In this document: piece by piece, positions 41,662 to 53,637 of the stretch
How positions within the stretch are numbered: position 1 is the first letter of the stretch
Layout: the number at the start of each line of letters is the position of its first letter
NCBI GenBank assembly: GCA_002205965.3
Contig: NADL03000090.1
Span: 124,001 to 188,000 of the forward strand
Source of the DNA: Kappaphycus alvarezii
Taxonomy: Eukaryota > Rhodophyta > Florideophyceae > Gigartinales > Solieriaceae
Reading direction: 5' to 3'
DNA: 64,000 nucleotides
Translations under genes and position numbers: made by a program
Notes under the pieces: model-generated
Told to the model about the DNA's origin: nothing
Database searches by the model: none
Seen by the model: only the letters and a program-made list of their open reading frames with translations

Positions 41662-44122
41662 GATTCTGGGGTAGTTTGAGTTGCGGTGACGTTGGGGTGG
41701 GGGAACGATATGAGGAGGATCGAGGGAAAGGGTAGTGGGATGGAGTGGAGGTGGTTTATATATGTGAGGATTTGGTTGGTGCGGTGGGAATGGGGCGGGG
41801 ATTTGGGAAGTGAGGAATGGCGGTAAGCGAAATTGGCGCGATCGGGGTAAATTATGCGGTGGGACTTTTTCTGGAGGGGCGGTTTTTCTAACGGATCGGA
41901 CCTTGTCCCGCGTAACAGTTACTTGTTTTTCCGTTTTCGCTTCGAGTCGGCGAGAGCTTTGTGGTACAGATGAGGTACAGTGTGCTGTGATGGTGTGACG
42001 GTATGTGTCACAACGTTATTGTATTGTGCGCGAATGAAGCTTGCTTTTGTAATTTGCTCGAGAGAATGCATGGCGTGGCGATTCGGAGAGGGAAGGATTG
42101 GTTTCGTGAGCCCCGCCTTGACCTTGCTTTACGTCACTTGAATGATGCGCCTTCAGGCCGCAAATTCAACACGTTTTGTCCAGGTTGTCACGCGTTCACC
42201 TTGAATAGAGCCGTTCACTGTAGTGTGATACTCTGTTCAGTACAGTATTTGCTATTCTACCTTCTTTTGCATTACAGTGGGTTTATCAAGGTTCTTGTTG
42301 CTCTGGCGGTGCATTTCATTGGACTTACCGTAACCCGACTCGCCTTGCTGACACCTGTCGATTACATCACCATCCAGTAAACCAACGCTGCAAGCCTCAT
42401 GCATTCTGTACAGTACAGTAGACCAACGTTTTACCGTAACCACTCCCTCCAATCCCGCCAATCCCAAACACACAAGAACTCTCCCGATCTGCCCCTTACG
42501 TGTCAAAATAAAAACCCCATCTCATCTGTAAGCAAACTTCCCCCCCCCCCAGCAATGTACAATACAACCCCCCCCTCTCCCGCCATCCACCAAACCCCTT
42601 CCCTTCCAATAACATGCATCGTCGCCAACACCACAACACCTCCAAAACCCCCCCAGATAAGTAATAACTAAATATCATTATCATTTATCAATCACACCCC
42701 CCACCGTCGCACCACTAAAACACCGCCACCCCATCCCCAACCCAAAAACCAAACTTCCCACCAACCAATCCCCACCCGAACAACCCCCCCCAAAAAATCA
42801 TACTCTACGCCCCGTCACGCAACCCAACCAGAAACTCCAACCCCCAACAACGTCACGCCCCCACCCCAAAGACCGCCACATTACCCCTCCAACAATCCTC
42901 CCCGCCCTCCTCTCACACCCCGCAACACGACCCTCCCACGCCACGCATTCCACAGCCCAAAACCATACACCCACCTCGCACCAGCGCTGCCTCGCCCGTT
43001 CGCACCCGCACCACCCATCCACCGTGCCAACACACCTCATCACACCTTTCTGTCGTACCAATACACGCTACACTACTGTACCGTACTCTACCACACCCTA
43101 TTGTCCTATGTACAGTACACTGCTGTGCAATACAGTACAGTACAGTTAAGCGCGGAGCACTACAACTGCCAGCCAAGCGCCAGTGCACCATAAGGTTGTG
43201 TTCAACAAGATGCATTATTGGGTCGTCTGTTTTGTCGAGGGAGGCTGTTTTTAGTCAGGGTGCTGAATGGTCATGTACTGTACCACCCTAGCCCGACTTG
43301 GTCACGGTCACGCTGTACATGTGTAAAACATGCATCGATCACACGTGGCGTGCCGAAGGGGTCAACTGCTGGGTCAGTACGGGGACCGATTGGGTGTAGA
43401 AACCACTTTGTGTAAACTTTTCCAGTGTACCTTGCCCCTATTGCCCTTACTGTACACTAGCTATAGTACATACTTGTTCCCCAACGCTGTAGAATAATGG
43501 GTATACAGTACTATATGTACAGTATTCTGCACTCGTATAATAACATGAATACCCTAAGTATCACCTTTTTTTGATGCATGTCGTGTATGATGGGTTTTAA
43601 CCAGGATGAGTGCGAGGATTTAGATGCACTGGTGTACAGCACACACTTTATGGCTTTACTTTATAATAAAGTACACCACTGGACCATACTGAGCACTGAG
43701 CACAACACGTGTAAACGCTCCTCTAGCTAGCAATCCATGATGGATTATCCATTTCTTCCTTGCATTTCAGGACAGCCGCTGTACCACGGGTCACCAACAT
43801 CCCACCAAACCATCCAATTCCGCGGCAACGGCTGGCATAGCCCAGACAGAGCCTGCTTGCTCACACTTGGTTTGAACGGAAACTCCATAACCTCAATTTC
43901 TGCCAATTGCAATCTTGCGCGGCAAAAGCAGCACTTACACGAGTCCACTGCACCACCAACACTGCTGCAAAAACATGTGTCGTTCAGTATGTACCGTATA
44001 CTTGCTAAAGTAGATACTGAATCCATGAAACCTCTTCTTGAATGATACATGTTGTACGGTATGACCACACCTATCTTCTTCAACTACAGACGATGTACAC
44101 CTAGCTTGCGGAAAATAAAGCC
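41662..44122. other. Intergenic region, repeats but no gene
   Basis: A C-rich block (42.4-43.0 kb) and many CTGTACAGTA-type motifs (42237-42248, 42408-42421, 43108-43146, 43278-43285, 43503-43526). Open frames of 60-125 codons were examined and none is coherent. Confidence 0.45.
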
Positions 44123-44679
44123 CTAAACCGATGACCGCTGTGAGCGGGAAATGCAACTGCTCCTGTGGCAGCATGGACAGCTTGCCAACGGCGAATCTTG
44201 CTGTTGGCATTTCGACGAGGGCAGAAAATAAATCCCCTGGTTTAATTTTTGAAAGATATCACGCATGTTTCCCGACGTTGTGATGTGCACGGGTGCCCAG
44301 GTCATGGAAGCCTGCAAGGGACGTTTTGCAGGCTCCCTTGACAGACCGGAGGACGACCGCTTGTAGGCATGCAGCGTTTGACGTCAAAAGCTGCTGCAGC
44401 GTGTCTTTGCATGGCAACCGAACAAACGTTTGTATTTTCCATCGCTGCTACAGCTGCATTCTGGACAATGGCCTTTACCGCTGCATATGCGTCTGGGTGC
44501 AAGCCTCCGAGTGTGCAAGTGGGAATTGTGCCGGGCCTTGACTCAAAAGTCGCAATAAACTTCCGGTCCATCGACATTTTGCAGCTCTCTGCGTTCAAGC
44601 AAGTCAATGGGTTGAAGCAGCAACCTCTTGTTATTTTCTCATCTTTATTTTTTGATTTATAAAGAGGGTACAGTGCCAA
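44123..44679 (-). pseudogene. R2-type LINE tail fragments
   Basis: On the minus strand the frame from 44679 gives NPLTCLNAESCK, then TCTLGGLHPDAYAAVKAIV and MQRHAAAAFDVKRC, aligning with NPLTSLNAAHADK, STLGGWHPEAFRYITEVA and LQRHAALMVTSNAAC of the 48-kb copy. From 44317 a separate piece, HITTSGNMRDIFQKL, corresponds to the zinc finger/RHD segment. That segment should come first, so two fragments are joined in the wrong order. Confidence 0.58.
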
Positions 44680-44929
44680 GCTTACAGTGTAAGCTGTAAT
44701 ATTTGGAGAGTGTTGCTGCCCAACTTTGGCGTTCGCGCTAGTTTCGATATTGCAAATCTACACCATGTCGTCGACGAAATTCCACGGAAGAGCTGGTCAA
44801 CGCCGGCCACTGGTGTACAGAGCAGTCATCGAGATATCAATTTGGCATGTGTCTCAATCACCACGGAGGTACACTTGCAGGGCGCTGCAAAGGCGTCGAA
44901 GGCGAGGGAAACCAACTGAAAACCAAGGT

Positions 44930-45440
44930 TGGGAAAGGTTGCATCCGAGGTAAGGTTCCACAAAGCAGTGGCAAAAGTGCTCGGCAAAGACCTGTTCAAA
45001 GCCGCTGGAGCTGGCGTCCACTATGAAGTCCCGTATTTACTTCCCCGGACTGGACGCCCGACCTCCCGACATACTCGTCCACCCGACTACTTCTCCGGAA
45101 AATCCCACGCCCCCTCTCCCGGTTGCATATGACATCACAGTCTCCTCACCTTTCCAACAGTGCTTCCTATCCAAGGGAGCCCGGGAAGCGCGCGCTGCCG
45201 CCAATGCGGCAGAACGACGCAAACTGAGGGACTTTGCGACCAAAATCGCCGCCATTCCTGGCCATGCTGCACCGGGACGCCCGCAACTCGGCTGGCAGTT
45301 TGTCCCGCTAGCCTTTGATTCCCTGGGATGCCCGTCGGAGACCACATCCAAGGTGGTCGGCCAGTATGCGGCCGCCATCGCGACCCGTATCGGAAGCCTT
45401 AAGCCCGAAGGTATTCTCTTGGCTTTATCAAAAGCTTAGC
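44930..45440 (+). pseudogene. R2-type LINE tail, endonuclease-containing
   Basis: KVRFHKAVAKVLGKDLFKAAGAGVHYEV (starting without the zinc finger), then after a frame change LDARPPDILVHP, VAYDITVSSPF, ANAAERRKLRDFATKIAAIPG, WQFVPLAFDSLGCPSETTSKV. It is collinear with, and very like, the 30-kb copy. Confidence 0.68.
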
Positions 45441-45444
45441 CATG

Positions 45445-46362
45445 CTATTTGGTCCACGTGTGCAGCTTCAGCGATTGGTCATAGCCCGCAACATGCAGAT
45501 GTTTGCCTCCCGCTCCGTAGCTAGTCAATTTTAGTGGCCCTTTACACGCAGCTCTCACTGAGCGGTCAAAGGTCTTCAGCTTGTCGGCATGGGCCAATTC
45601 GGCTGCCCCGCAGGATGCCGACGCAGCTTGTCTGAGGTAAGACTGGGCTTGGGGCTTCGAATTGTTACATCGTAGGCGACTCGCGACGGTGCATCGAGCG
45701 TGTTGGTAGGCTCTGGTCCACATTGAACGAGGTTGTCGGCGGGGCGAAGGTCGATACCCGGCACAAGGTCTCAGACTTGCTTTCTGTGAGAGGTCACAGA
45801 GGAAGTCGTGCCGGGTAGTGGCATTGTAACCAGATGTGCAGGTTGAAGCATGGTCGCCTTGAGCGTCCATGCAGGCTAGGTAGTGGGTGCAAACTAAAGG
45901 AATCGTAGAGTCGAACACGGGGAGGTCGAGATGACGTCCAAGCATGATGGACCACACCTTGGAGGAGACATGAGTGGCTTTACATGGATGGGCAGTGAAC
46001 CGAGCGTGGGCGCATGGACTGAGGAGAGAATTACGCCTCGCGCAAAGTCGGATGGAGCTGTCGGTGTGGTAGGGCAGGTCGTGGTTGTGCTTTCCATATG
46101 TCGTCTTCCCAGAGCTTGGAAGTCGCTTAATTGTGAATGGCCTGAAATAGGAAATGGTGTGGTCTATGAGGTCGCATTGCAAGGGCTTCGGGCTCCAAGT
46201 GTCCCGGAGAATAGGACAGGGAGTTTCGAAGTTGCTGTTGAAGACAGGTTGGAAGGGGGATTCGGCCGCAGTGGCCATGAAGCTCACCGCATGTAGAACT
46301 CAGCGGATCGTTCAGGCTGGCGTATGGGTGCGGACTCGATGAGGCTGGTCCCATGTGAAGCA
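45445..46362 (-). pseudogene. R2-type LINE tail with zinc finger, opposite orientation
   Basis: The minus-strand frame from 46287 is 280 residues. It includes CMDAQGDHASTCTSG, ATTRHDFLCDL (finger and RHD), and in a shifted frame IDLRPADNLVQC and RVAYDVTIRSP (the nuclease segment). It ends AAELAHADKLKTFD. It lies back to back, 3' end to 3' end, with the plus-strand copy ending at 45440. Confidence 0.62.
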
Positions 46363-46438
46363 TGCACAGTGCGGGCGAAGGACGTGAATCCGTGACCGCC
46401 GAGGCGGTGTGAATCGTCGGCGGTCATGAATTCACGTT

Positions 46439-46905
46439 TCATGCTTTCACCATGTGGCAGGGGGCAAGGGGGGTGACAGTGCCGACATCGGAGAAATCGG
46501 TCCCTCTTGATCCTACTGCGCCACCACCGGGCCGTACTTTCTGCAGAGCACCATTTTCGTTGCCCCTATGTTGACATGGTCCGAACGGCCCTCCCTGTAG
46601 CTTGCGTATATTTGGCCCCCTTGCCCTGGCCTCAGAACAGATATTGAAACCAATAGCGTTTTGCAAGCAGGTCCTGTAATAGCCAGGGCCTACTGTTTCC
46701 CGGCTGCACACCGTGTCCCAAGAGCAACTGTCCCGAAACACTGGACGTGTTCAGAGTTCCACTCATGCATTGCTCAATCGGATCGGAGTGAACTTCCGGG
46801 CACCCCTGCATATCACAACGTCGGGTAACAGGCACGATATCTTTCAAAAGTTAACCACACCACACTTTGCCCCGACCGTTAGGTGGGACATATATCCCAC
46901 CTAAC
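46439..46905. pseudogene. R2-type LINE tail fragments, both strands
   Basis: Minus strand: GTDFSDVGTVTPLAPCHM aligns with GTDYFDVTFVNPLAPSHL of the 48-kb copy. Plus strand: HITTSGNRHDIFQKL near 46.8 kb is closely related to the minus-strand HITTSGNMRDIFQKL at 44.28 kb. The pieces are in conflicting orientation, so the fragment is rearranged. Confidence 0.5.
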
Positions 46906-47369
46906 GGAGTAACAGTCGGCATCTGCGAGGCGCTTCGACAACTGGGGGGGCGGCAGGGAACAAGAAGATAAGCTTCCGAAATACTATACAGCTAACAGCT
47001 TGCATCGCTTCCTCTTTGATCAAAGCGCAGCGCCAATACATAGGGTGGTTTGGATGGTGTTTATGGGGTGTATACGGGTTTCCATGAGTTTCATTTTGGT
47101 GAGGTGCAGTGTTGGAAGGGGTTTGTCTTGTGGGGATGGTGTTTCTGTTTTTTTTATGCGTTGGGAGCGTGGAAAGCAATGACGTTTTGGGAGCATGAGA
47201 AGGGCCAGGTTATTTGGTCGTTGAAAGAGTGAGATGCATTGTACAACTGGTTTTACCTGAACGGAATCTATGACAGTTGGTCTATATGTGGTATTGAGAG
47301 ATGGGAGTCGCTGTTGGCTTTGATGATGTGTTTGTGGACGTTGGAAAGCAGGCAGTCGAGCGGACTTGA

Positions 47370-47590
47370 GATTCCACCCGTGCGCCGGGGGATTAGAAAC
47401 GGGCGCTCCCGCTAGATGCAGGCTGATTTGATACTCTACGGGAACATGAGACACTGGTGTTAGCCAAGCTTTACCACGATTGGTGGTAAGAATGTGTCGA
47501 CCATGATCGAAGAGTTGCGCGACCTTATTTTCTGAATACCCTCCGCACGCTTCACTGTACAACTCGTAAAGATTTACCACCACCTTATTA
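47370..47590 (-). repeat. Dispersed repeat shared with 9.8-10.2 kb
   Basis: VNLYELYSEACGG and its DNA recur as VNLYEVYSVA near 9.98 kb. The 192-codon minus-strand frame around it (47583-47020) is otherwise unrecognised. Confidence 0.5.
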
Positions 47591-48180
47591 GAGAGTGGAG
47601 GAGAATAGGATAAAAATTTATCGGATTTTTTTGTATTGTGGGTGCGCAGCGGGGCTTTTCCAGTTGCAGCCGCTGGGGTACAGTAGTACTACATAGCAAT
47701 GTATAGTAACAATACGATTGTCATTGCTGGCATTGGTGGTGATTGTCTTGAGCGTGACAACGTATTACAGTGCGGTTATTCGAGCAAAGGCCGTATTCAG
47801 TAAAGGGGTACAGTGCAGTATTAAAGTACTGTATTAAGAGTGGCATTTTTGTGTTCCACGGATTGTACAGTAAGAATATAAGCGTTTCATACTACTGTAC
47901 TATAATACAGTGGGAATTTATGGGTTCTGTGGAAGATGTTGTCGGTTGTAGTACAGTGGCTGTAGAGAAGAGGTGGGGTGGGAATCTTTTGTTGAGAGGG
48001 AGCGGGAGAATCATTGGTAGAGAGGAGAGGGGGGGGAATCTTATGTAGAGAGGAGAGAAGAGTGACTGCACTGCGCTACACTACAGTACTGCGTAACGTA
48101 TTAGCCTCGTGAATACTGTATAACCGACCACATCTTCCACACTGTAATTTTATTGCATTATGAGTAAAGATTATTATTGA

Positions 48181-48200
48181 ATTATTATTATTATTATTAT
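48181..48200. repeat. (ATT)n microsatellite
   Basis: Twenty bases of pure ATT, extended left by an interrupted TTATTATTGA. Confidence 0.9.
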
Positions 48201-48323
48201 CACTATATTGCTAGCTAAGAGCTAACAGGATGGTCCACGTCGTCCACGTATGCATTAAATAACCCAAAAATTCCCCCTACAGTACTGTACATTACTATAT
48301 GTCAGCGATGCCTGCCGTCTGCA

Positions 48324-49229
48324 GTGAGCGACTTGGCAACTTACGAGGAGGCCAAGAGGGCATTCACTCAATGGAATTCATCTTTCCGCCCGGTCGACAG
48401 GCTCCCATTCAGTCGATTTTGCTCCAACCCTCCATCGCAAAAGACACTGACTGACGCAGTCCATGCTGCAATATATGAAGAGCTTCCGGTGGGTAGTTGC
48501 CGTACACAGGCCTTCAGGGCCTCAATGAGTCTCCCAGGTGCCAAGGAATGGGTCCATTGCCCTCCCACAACAGGCTTGAAGACCGCAATAGGCACACGAC
48601 ATTTCTCGGTGTGGTTCAAATACTATTGCCAAGCCCCGCTCTTCGAGCCAGGAACCCCTTGTCCAAGAGTCGGATGCCCGGAAACCGTGGACGTCCACGG
48701 CGACCACTTGATCCACTGCAGGTACGGAGCGCAACGGATCGTCCGCCACGATGACCAAGTCACCCTACTAAGTAACGACCTGAGCCTAGGCGCAAGGCAT
48801 CCTGCTGTCGAGCCCCGGTCGCACGGGGAACACAAGACAAGGCCGGACATCAGGGCGACGGACGCCACTGGCGGTACCGATTACTTCGATGTGACCTTCG
48901 TGAACCCGCTGGCCCCTTCTCACCTCAGAATGAGAACCTTTAACCCCCTTACCAGCTTGAACGCAGCCCATGCGGACAAGCTACGAAAATACCAGGGATT
49001 CTTAGCCAGCTTACCTGGCAGGAACAGACTCGTGCCCGTTCCTATCTCCACACTCGGGGGGTGGCATCCGGAAGCGTTCCGCTACATCACGGAGGTAGCC
49101 CGAGCGGTCGCCAACCGAGCCCTGGACCAATACTCCAGGGTGAGGACAATTCTCCTCCAACGACACGCGGCGTTGATGGTCACCTCCAACGCAGCTTGCT
49201 TGTCAACCGGTCTACCAGCTACTTTCTAG
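48324..49229 (+). pseudogene. R2-type LINE tail, best preserved copy (301 residues open)
   Basis: In order: TLTDAVHAAIYEELPVGS and FSVWFKYYCQAPLFEPGT (linker after the RT thumb), then the zinc finger CPRVGCPETVDVHGDHLIHC, RHDDQVTLLSNDL, KTRPDIRATD with GTDYFDVTFVNPLAPSH (restriction-like endonuclease core), then STLGGWHPEAFRYITEVARAV and LLQRHAALMVTSNAACLSTGLP at the C-terminus. This serves as the reference for the fragments elsewhere in the window. There is no reverse transcriptase upstream, so it is 5'-truncated, although the visible frame has no stop. That openness means either recent insertion or retained use. TACTGTACA sequence lies just upstream (48280-48292). Confidence 0.66.
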
Positions 49230-49815
49230 TTGGTACACACGCTCAAGCACTTGCAATATAGGTCCTGCCAATGGTTTCATTGCAAGTACAGAGGACTCCC
49301 AACCTTTCCATTACCCATAGTAAACCAACCCAATTCCCCCCCTATATGTCAGCGCCAATATAGTCAGCGCTGCCAGTAAGATTCAACCTTTTCTTCCGCG
49401 TGTTGGCAGTAAACGGTGGTTTGCGGTTCCTTCCTTCCATACCACCGCCTTCCTGGGACCAGCAACCTGTTAAATGCGGCCGAGGTGTGTACACGGATGC
49501 GACAAAAGGATCGATTTGGTTATTTAATTTTGAAAAGTGCGGTTGGGCTATCTCCCGGTGTATGCTAGGCGTGTTCAGGATAAAGGTGCCAAAATATTGA
49601 AATCCAACAATTTTATTGCAAAGGGGTTACTGGGGTTTTTATTGTCGAACTGGGGTTGTACAGTATGGGTTGATCTAGAGAAAATCGACTCTTCAATAAT
49701 GGGAAGGACTTCGTTTGACTCTTCAATAATGGGAAGGACTTCGTTTAACGGCGGAAATGGTGAGTCTTACTGAATTTTAGTGATGAAAGCAATGGCGCAA
49801 AAGAAGCCTAACTTG
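49230..49815. other. Spacer with a 30-bp tandem duplication, no gene seen
   Basis: Includes the left part of a GCGCA...GCCTAA-type dispersed repeat (49765-49815) into which the next Copia element inserted. Confidence 0.45.
49687..49746 (+). repeat. Two perfect tandem 30-bp units
   Basis: Unit GACTCTTCAATAATGGGAAG... occurs at 49687-49716 and 49717-49746 without differences, so the duplication is recent. Confidence 0.95.
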
Positions 49816-49937
49816 TGACGGAACAACCAAGGCAGACTGTCCTAGCTCAGAAATAGTATAAAAGCCCACTGGCGCGGACACAAGCTCTGCAGACACAAGC
49901 GTACAGAATAATGAGATATCGGACTACCACTTAGTCA
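49816..49937 (+). repeat. 5' LTR of the 49.8-53.6 kb Copia fossil
   Basis: Shares TAGCTCAGAAATAGTATAAA and GATATCGGACTA with the 3' LTR. The TATAAA-like sequence inside is a likely LTR promoter remnant. Confidence 0.85.
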
Positions 49938-52900
49938 GGGTATGGGCAAAACTACGCTAACCACGCCGATCACCACCATTCCAGACTCTCTCCAATAGCA
50001 AAGCCGACACGGCATACACATCACTCCTGGATCCGACTTCGCCCACACTCCGCTCCCAGCGAACCGCAAAACGGGCTGAGAAAGCACACTTCCAAGACAT
50101 TTTTCGAGAACTTCTCCGACTGACAAGAATCATCACAACATAATCGTCAACCGTTCGACACTACACAACACAACAACATTACCTCAATCTTCATACCGAA
50201 AATCACACAGCTTGACAAGGACGACGTCGAGTTATGGCTCATCTCCGTGACTGCGGCCGTCGCCGCCCTCAAAGCAAAAGAGCTCCTCAACACAGACCAA
50301 ACACCACCAGAAGACCCCACACTACTCATGTAACAAATGAATAACCGTGAAATCCTGCCCGGCGCGCTCATCGAAAGCTTCCACTTAAACATCCGGACCT
50401 TCATCATCCCCCACAACGACCCACCAACTCCAACGCACTAATTGAAGCTGTCAAGTCCCACCTGGACTCCACCCGCACCGAAGACCACCAGTACCTCAAA
50501 TCACTAGCGTAAGACGTCATCCTCACGTCAAAAATGCCAATAACAGAGCACATTCGCCAGTGCGAAGAAATCCACGCAATAATGCTAGCCGCAAATTACC
50601 CTAGCATCTCGGATCCCGGAACAACTGTTGATTCATTGATACCAGCTTCGGGACTTCTGTCGAATCAGTAAGCATAGGGGTAAAATGCTCCCCACCAAAC
50701 CAACGGACCCGAAGGATTTTGTTCACAAGTACATCAAAATCGCAAGCTTCAAAAAAAAGAAACAGGACAGGTAGCTCATCCCACATCCCTAGTGCCACCA
50801 GTCCTACTAATGCCGCCCTCTACCAAATTTCAAAGCCGTGCACCAAAACCGACGCTAGCCACTTCCCACTTACAAACCGTGCCGCTACTTTACGTCACTC
50901 GGCATATACAAATCGCGGCACCCACACGATCAGTGCAGAGACACAAACCACCCACGCCACAGAAAAAGAAAGGCCACTGCACAAGACATCGCCATTGACA
51001 TCGCCATGCTCGCAGCAGAATTGCATCACCGCATAGACACCAACGTGCTCCAAAACACCACAAAAGACAATATAAGTGCTGGTTAATTCGTATTCGACTC
51101 AGGGTCTCAATCCACACATCTCCGTGAAATCACACCGGAAATGACCAAATTTACCTACCCAATCCGTATCACAACTGCAACGTCTCAATCCTATCCATGC
51201 TCCCACTCCCGGGAAGCAAACATCTTGATAAAGAATAGCACATTCTGCGTCCACGCGCTAGCCGATCATTCATTCCGATGCAATCTCCTCTCTGTGCACT
51301 CGCTTGCAACCCGCTATGGACCCGTAATTTCCACAAAACGAATGGCCATTGCCACGGACACACGACGCACAACACCAAAGATACACGCGCTCGGATAATG
51401 GAGCACGAAAAACCAACCCCGTCCTCATGAACGCAATAAAATCCTCTCATTCCAAAGCGGAAATACCAGACGAATTATGGGAAGAAGCCTTCCAAGACTC
51501 AGCCAATAAGTTCAAAAATATGAAATATTCGGCTATTCAACAAGCACCTGCAGCCCTATGGTGTGATAACCACATAACCCCGCCAAAATGTTCATTTTCG
51601 GCCATGTCGGTCACATCCCCAACCACAAACCGAAAGCAAAACTCGGACCACAAGCCTTATCGGTCCGCTACATGAAGATGCTCGACAACAGCCTCATACC
51701 TGTATGGGACCCCAACGCAGGCAAGCATTTCCATGCCAGAGCCAGCGACTTCAAACTGTACGACCCCAGAAAAGATCCCTTTCGAACCACACCAATCGCC
51801 ATGTAAAATACACCCCATGATTCCCCAACTCACCCCAAAATACGAAACACGCAGCCACCTACAAAGACAACCACCTCTGGGCCATGGAACACGACAAAGA
51901 ACTTCAAATCCCCGAAGAATCCAGAATCTTCAAGTGGATCCACAACAGCAAAATCCCGATCTCAGCCAAAGCCATACTACTCAAATTACCTACGGCTACA
52001 AACTCCCCCCCACACTACAAGTTAATCGAACGAAACGATGCGCTGTTCGAGGCGACTGTATGTAATCCGCCTTTACTATAATCCCAACAGAACTTCATCA
52101 CATATGACCGAGAAATCTACAATGCGACTCATCCTAGCTATTGCCGCACAAAAAATACTGTTCTATTATCAACTTTGATATAAGTCGCGTACCTGCAGGA
52201 GCCCTACTCCCACACCAAGCCAATCTATGTAAGAGAACAACCAAAATTCAACGGAACCCTCAAGAACCCCGGATACACTGCAATCCTCTAAAGAGTCCTT
52301 TGCGGCACCCCACTAGCTGCGAATGTGTACTTCAACGGCCTCCTAAAAAATCTCACCAACCACGGATACCGGTAAAGCCATGCACACCTTTCCCTCTCCT
52401 CAAAAGTGTCTAACAGCGAAATAATACTGGTGGACGACTTTGTACTAGTCTCACCAGGCAGGAGTCTAATCAACGACTTATTAAAAGTCCTTAAACTCAA
52501 GTACAACATTTCAGGCGTCGGCTACTCCAAAAAATATATGAAATGGTACATAAACTCAACGAAATACAGATCTATACATGTCACAAAACCAAACTTCATC
52601 TACAGTCTACTAAAAAAAACCAAAATGAGCCAGTGCAAACCAAAGCGCTCCCCAACCCCAGCAACCACAAACTAAAATGACGCAACTACATATCCACCGC
52701 TGCCTACAGTTCACGTCAGGCTCTTTCAAACCATTATATGAGACCTAATATACCTCACGGAAAGCACAAGGCCCGGCATCATGTTCATGGTCAACAAATG
52801 GCTGAACAGATGCAGAAGCCCACGGTACGCCACCATCATCTGCTCAAATGGCTCATGCCATGCCTCCAGGCAACAACTCGCCATGGCATACTCACCACAG

Positions 52901-53481
52901 CAAAGACCCATCCCTTCACAACATACAACGACGCCGACTTCGGAATCATAGGGAAAGACACTCTAGAATATGAATTATCCATACGGTATGGGGATCGCCA
53001 ACAGCGTAGTGCAGTCGCGTACAACCAACAGTGCCAAAATCTACGTGCAAAGGAGAATAACTTGCTGGATCGGGCGCAACAAAGAGAGCCCTATGGATAA
53101 GACGACTACCACGAGGTTGCGGATTCCAGAAAACCTCACCATCTAAAATCTTAATCGACAAACATCCACAATCCAAGTAGCCAGAAGTACGTCACCAACC
53201 AAAAAGCGAAAACTCATCAATATAGCACACCGTCACCTCGCCCATCATGTAAGACAAGGAAACATCGCCGTACATCATATTCCCACGCACATCAACGCCG
53301 ACGATATCCTAACCAAGGCACTAGGCCGCATCAAAACTGAACACCATATTGCCTACCTCCGTATTACCCCAACACCCGGTATAAGCAAGACGGAACCAAC
53401 CGTACACTACCTCAACATAGTCGCAGTGGGTTAACTGACGCAAATACGCTATAAGAACGATCCATCGTTTTCACCCCGGAC

Positions 53482-53637
53482 TGACGGAAAAACAAAGACA
53501 ATCAAAGGAAACGTAAATCGACCGTCAGCGAACGAAAAATCCAGGGCAGACCATCATAGCTCAGAAATAGTATAAAAGCCCGCCGGCTTAGACAAAAGCT
53601 CTACAGAATGAAGAGATATCGGACTATCAATTCGTCA
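53482..53637 (+). repeat. 3' LTR of the 49.8-53.6 kb Copia fossil
   Basis: About 34 bp longer than the 5' copy near its start. The two have diverged clearly, so the insertion is not recent. Confidence 0.85.

Larger units (their letters stand above)
49816..53637 (+). mobile_element. Copia (Ty1-type) retrotransposon fossil with both LTRs
   Basis: LTRs at 49816-49937 and 53482-53637 begin TGACGGAA and end GTCA. Flanking pentamers ACTTG and ATTTG look like a decayed target duplication. Parts in order: gag region (about 49.95-50.9 kb), protease (about 51.07-51.33 kb), a shortened integrase (51.39-51.8 kb, RSDNGARK), reverse transcriptase (52.1-52.65 kb, LVDDFVLVSPGRS) and RNase H (52.74-53.4 kb). 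At 3.8 kb it is shorter than a usual Copia element. It is broken several to about ten times. Confidence 0.85.

Noticed and set aside
42003-42380. Plus-strand 125-codon frame with a hydrophobic end
   Set aside because: Composition is not coding-like and there are no motifs; it runs into CTGTACAG repeats.
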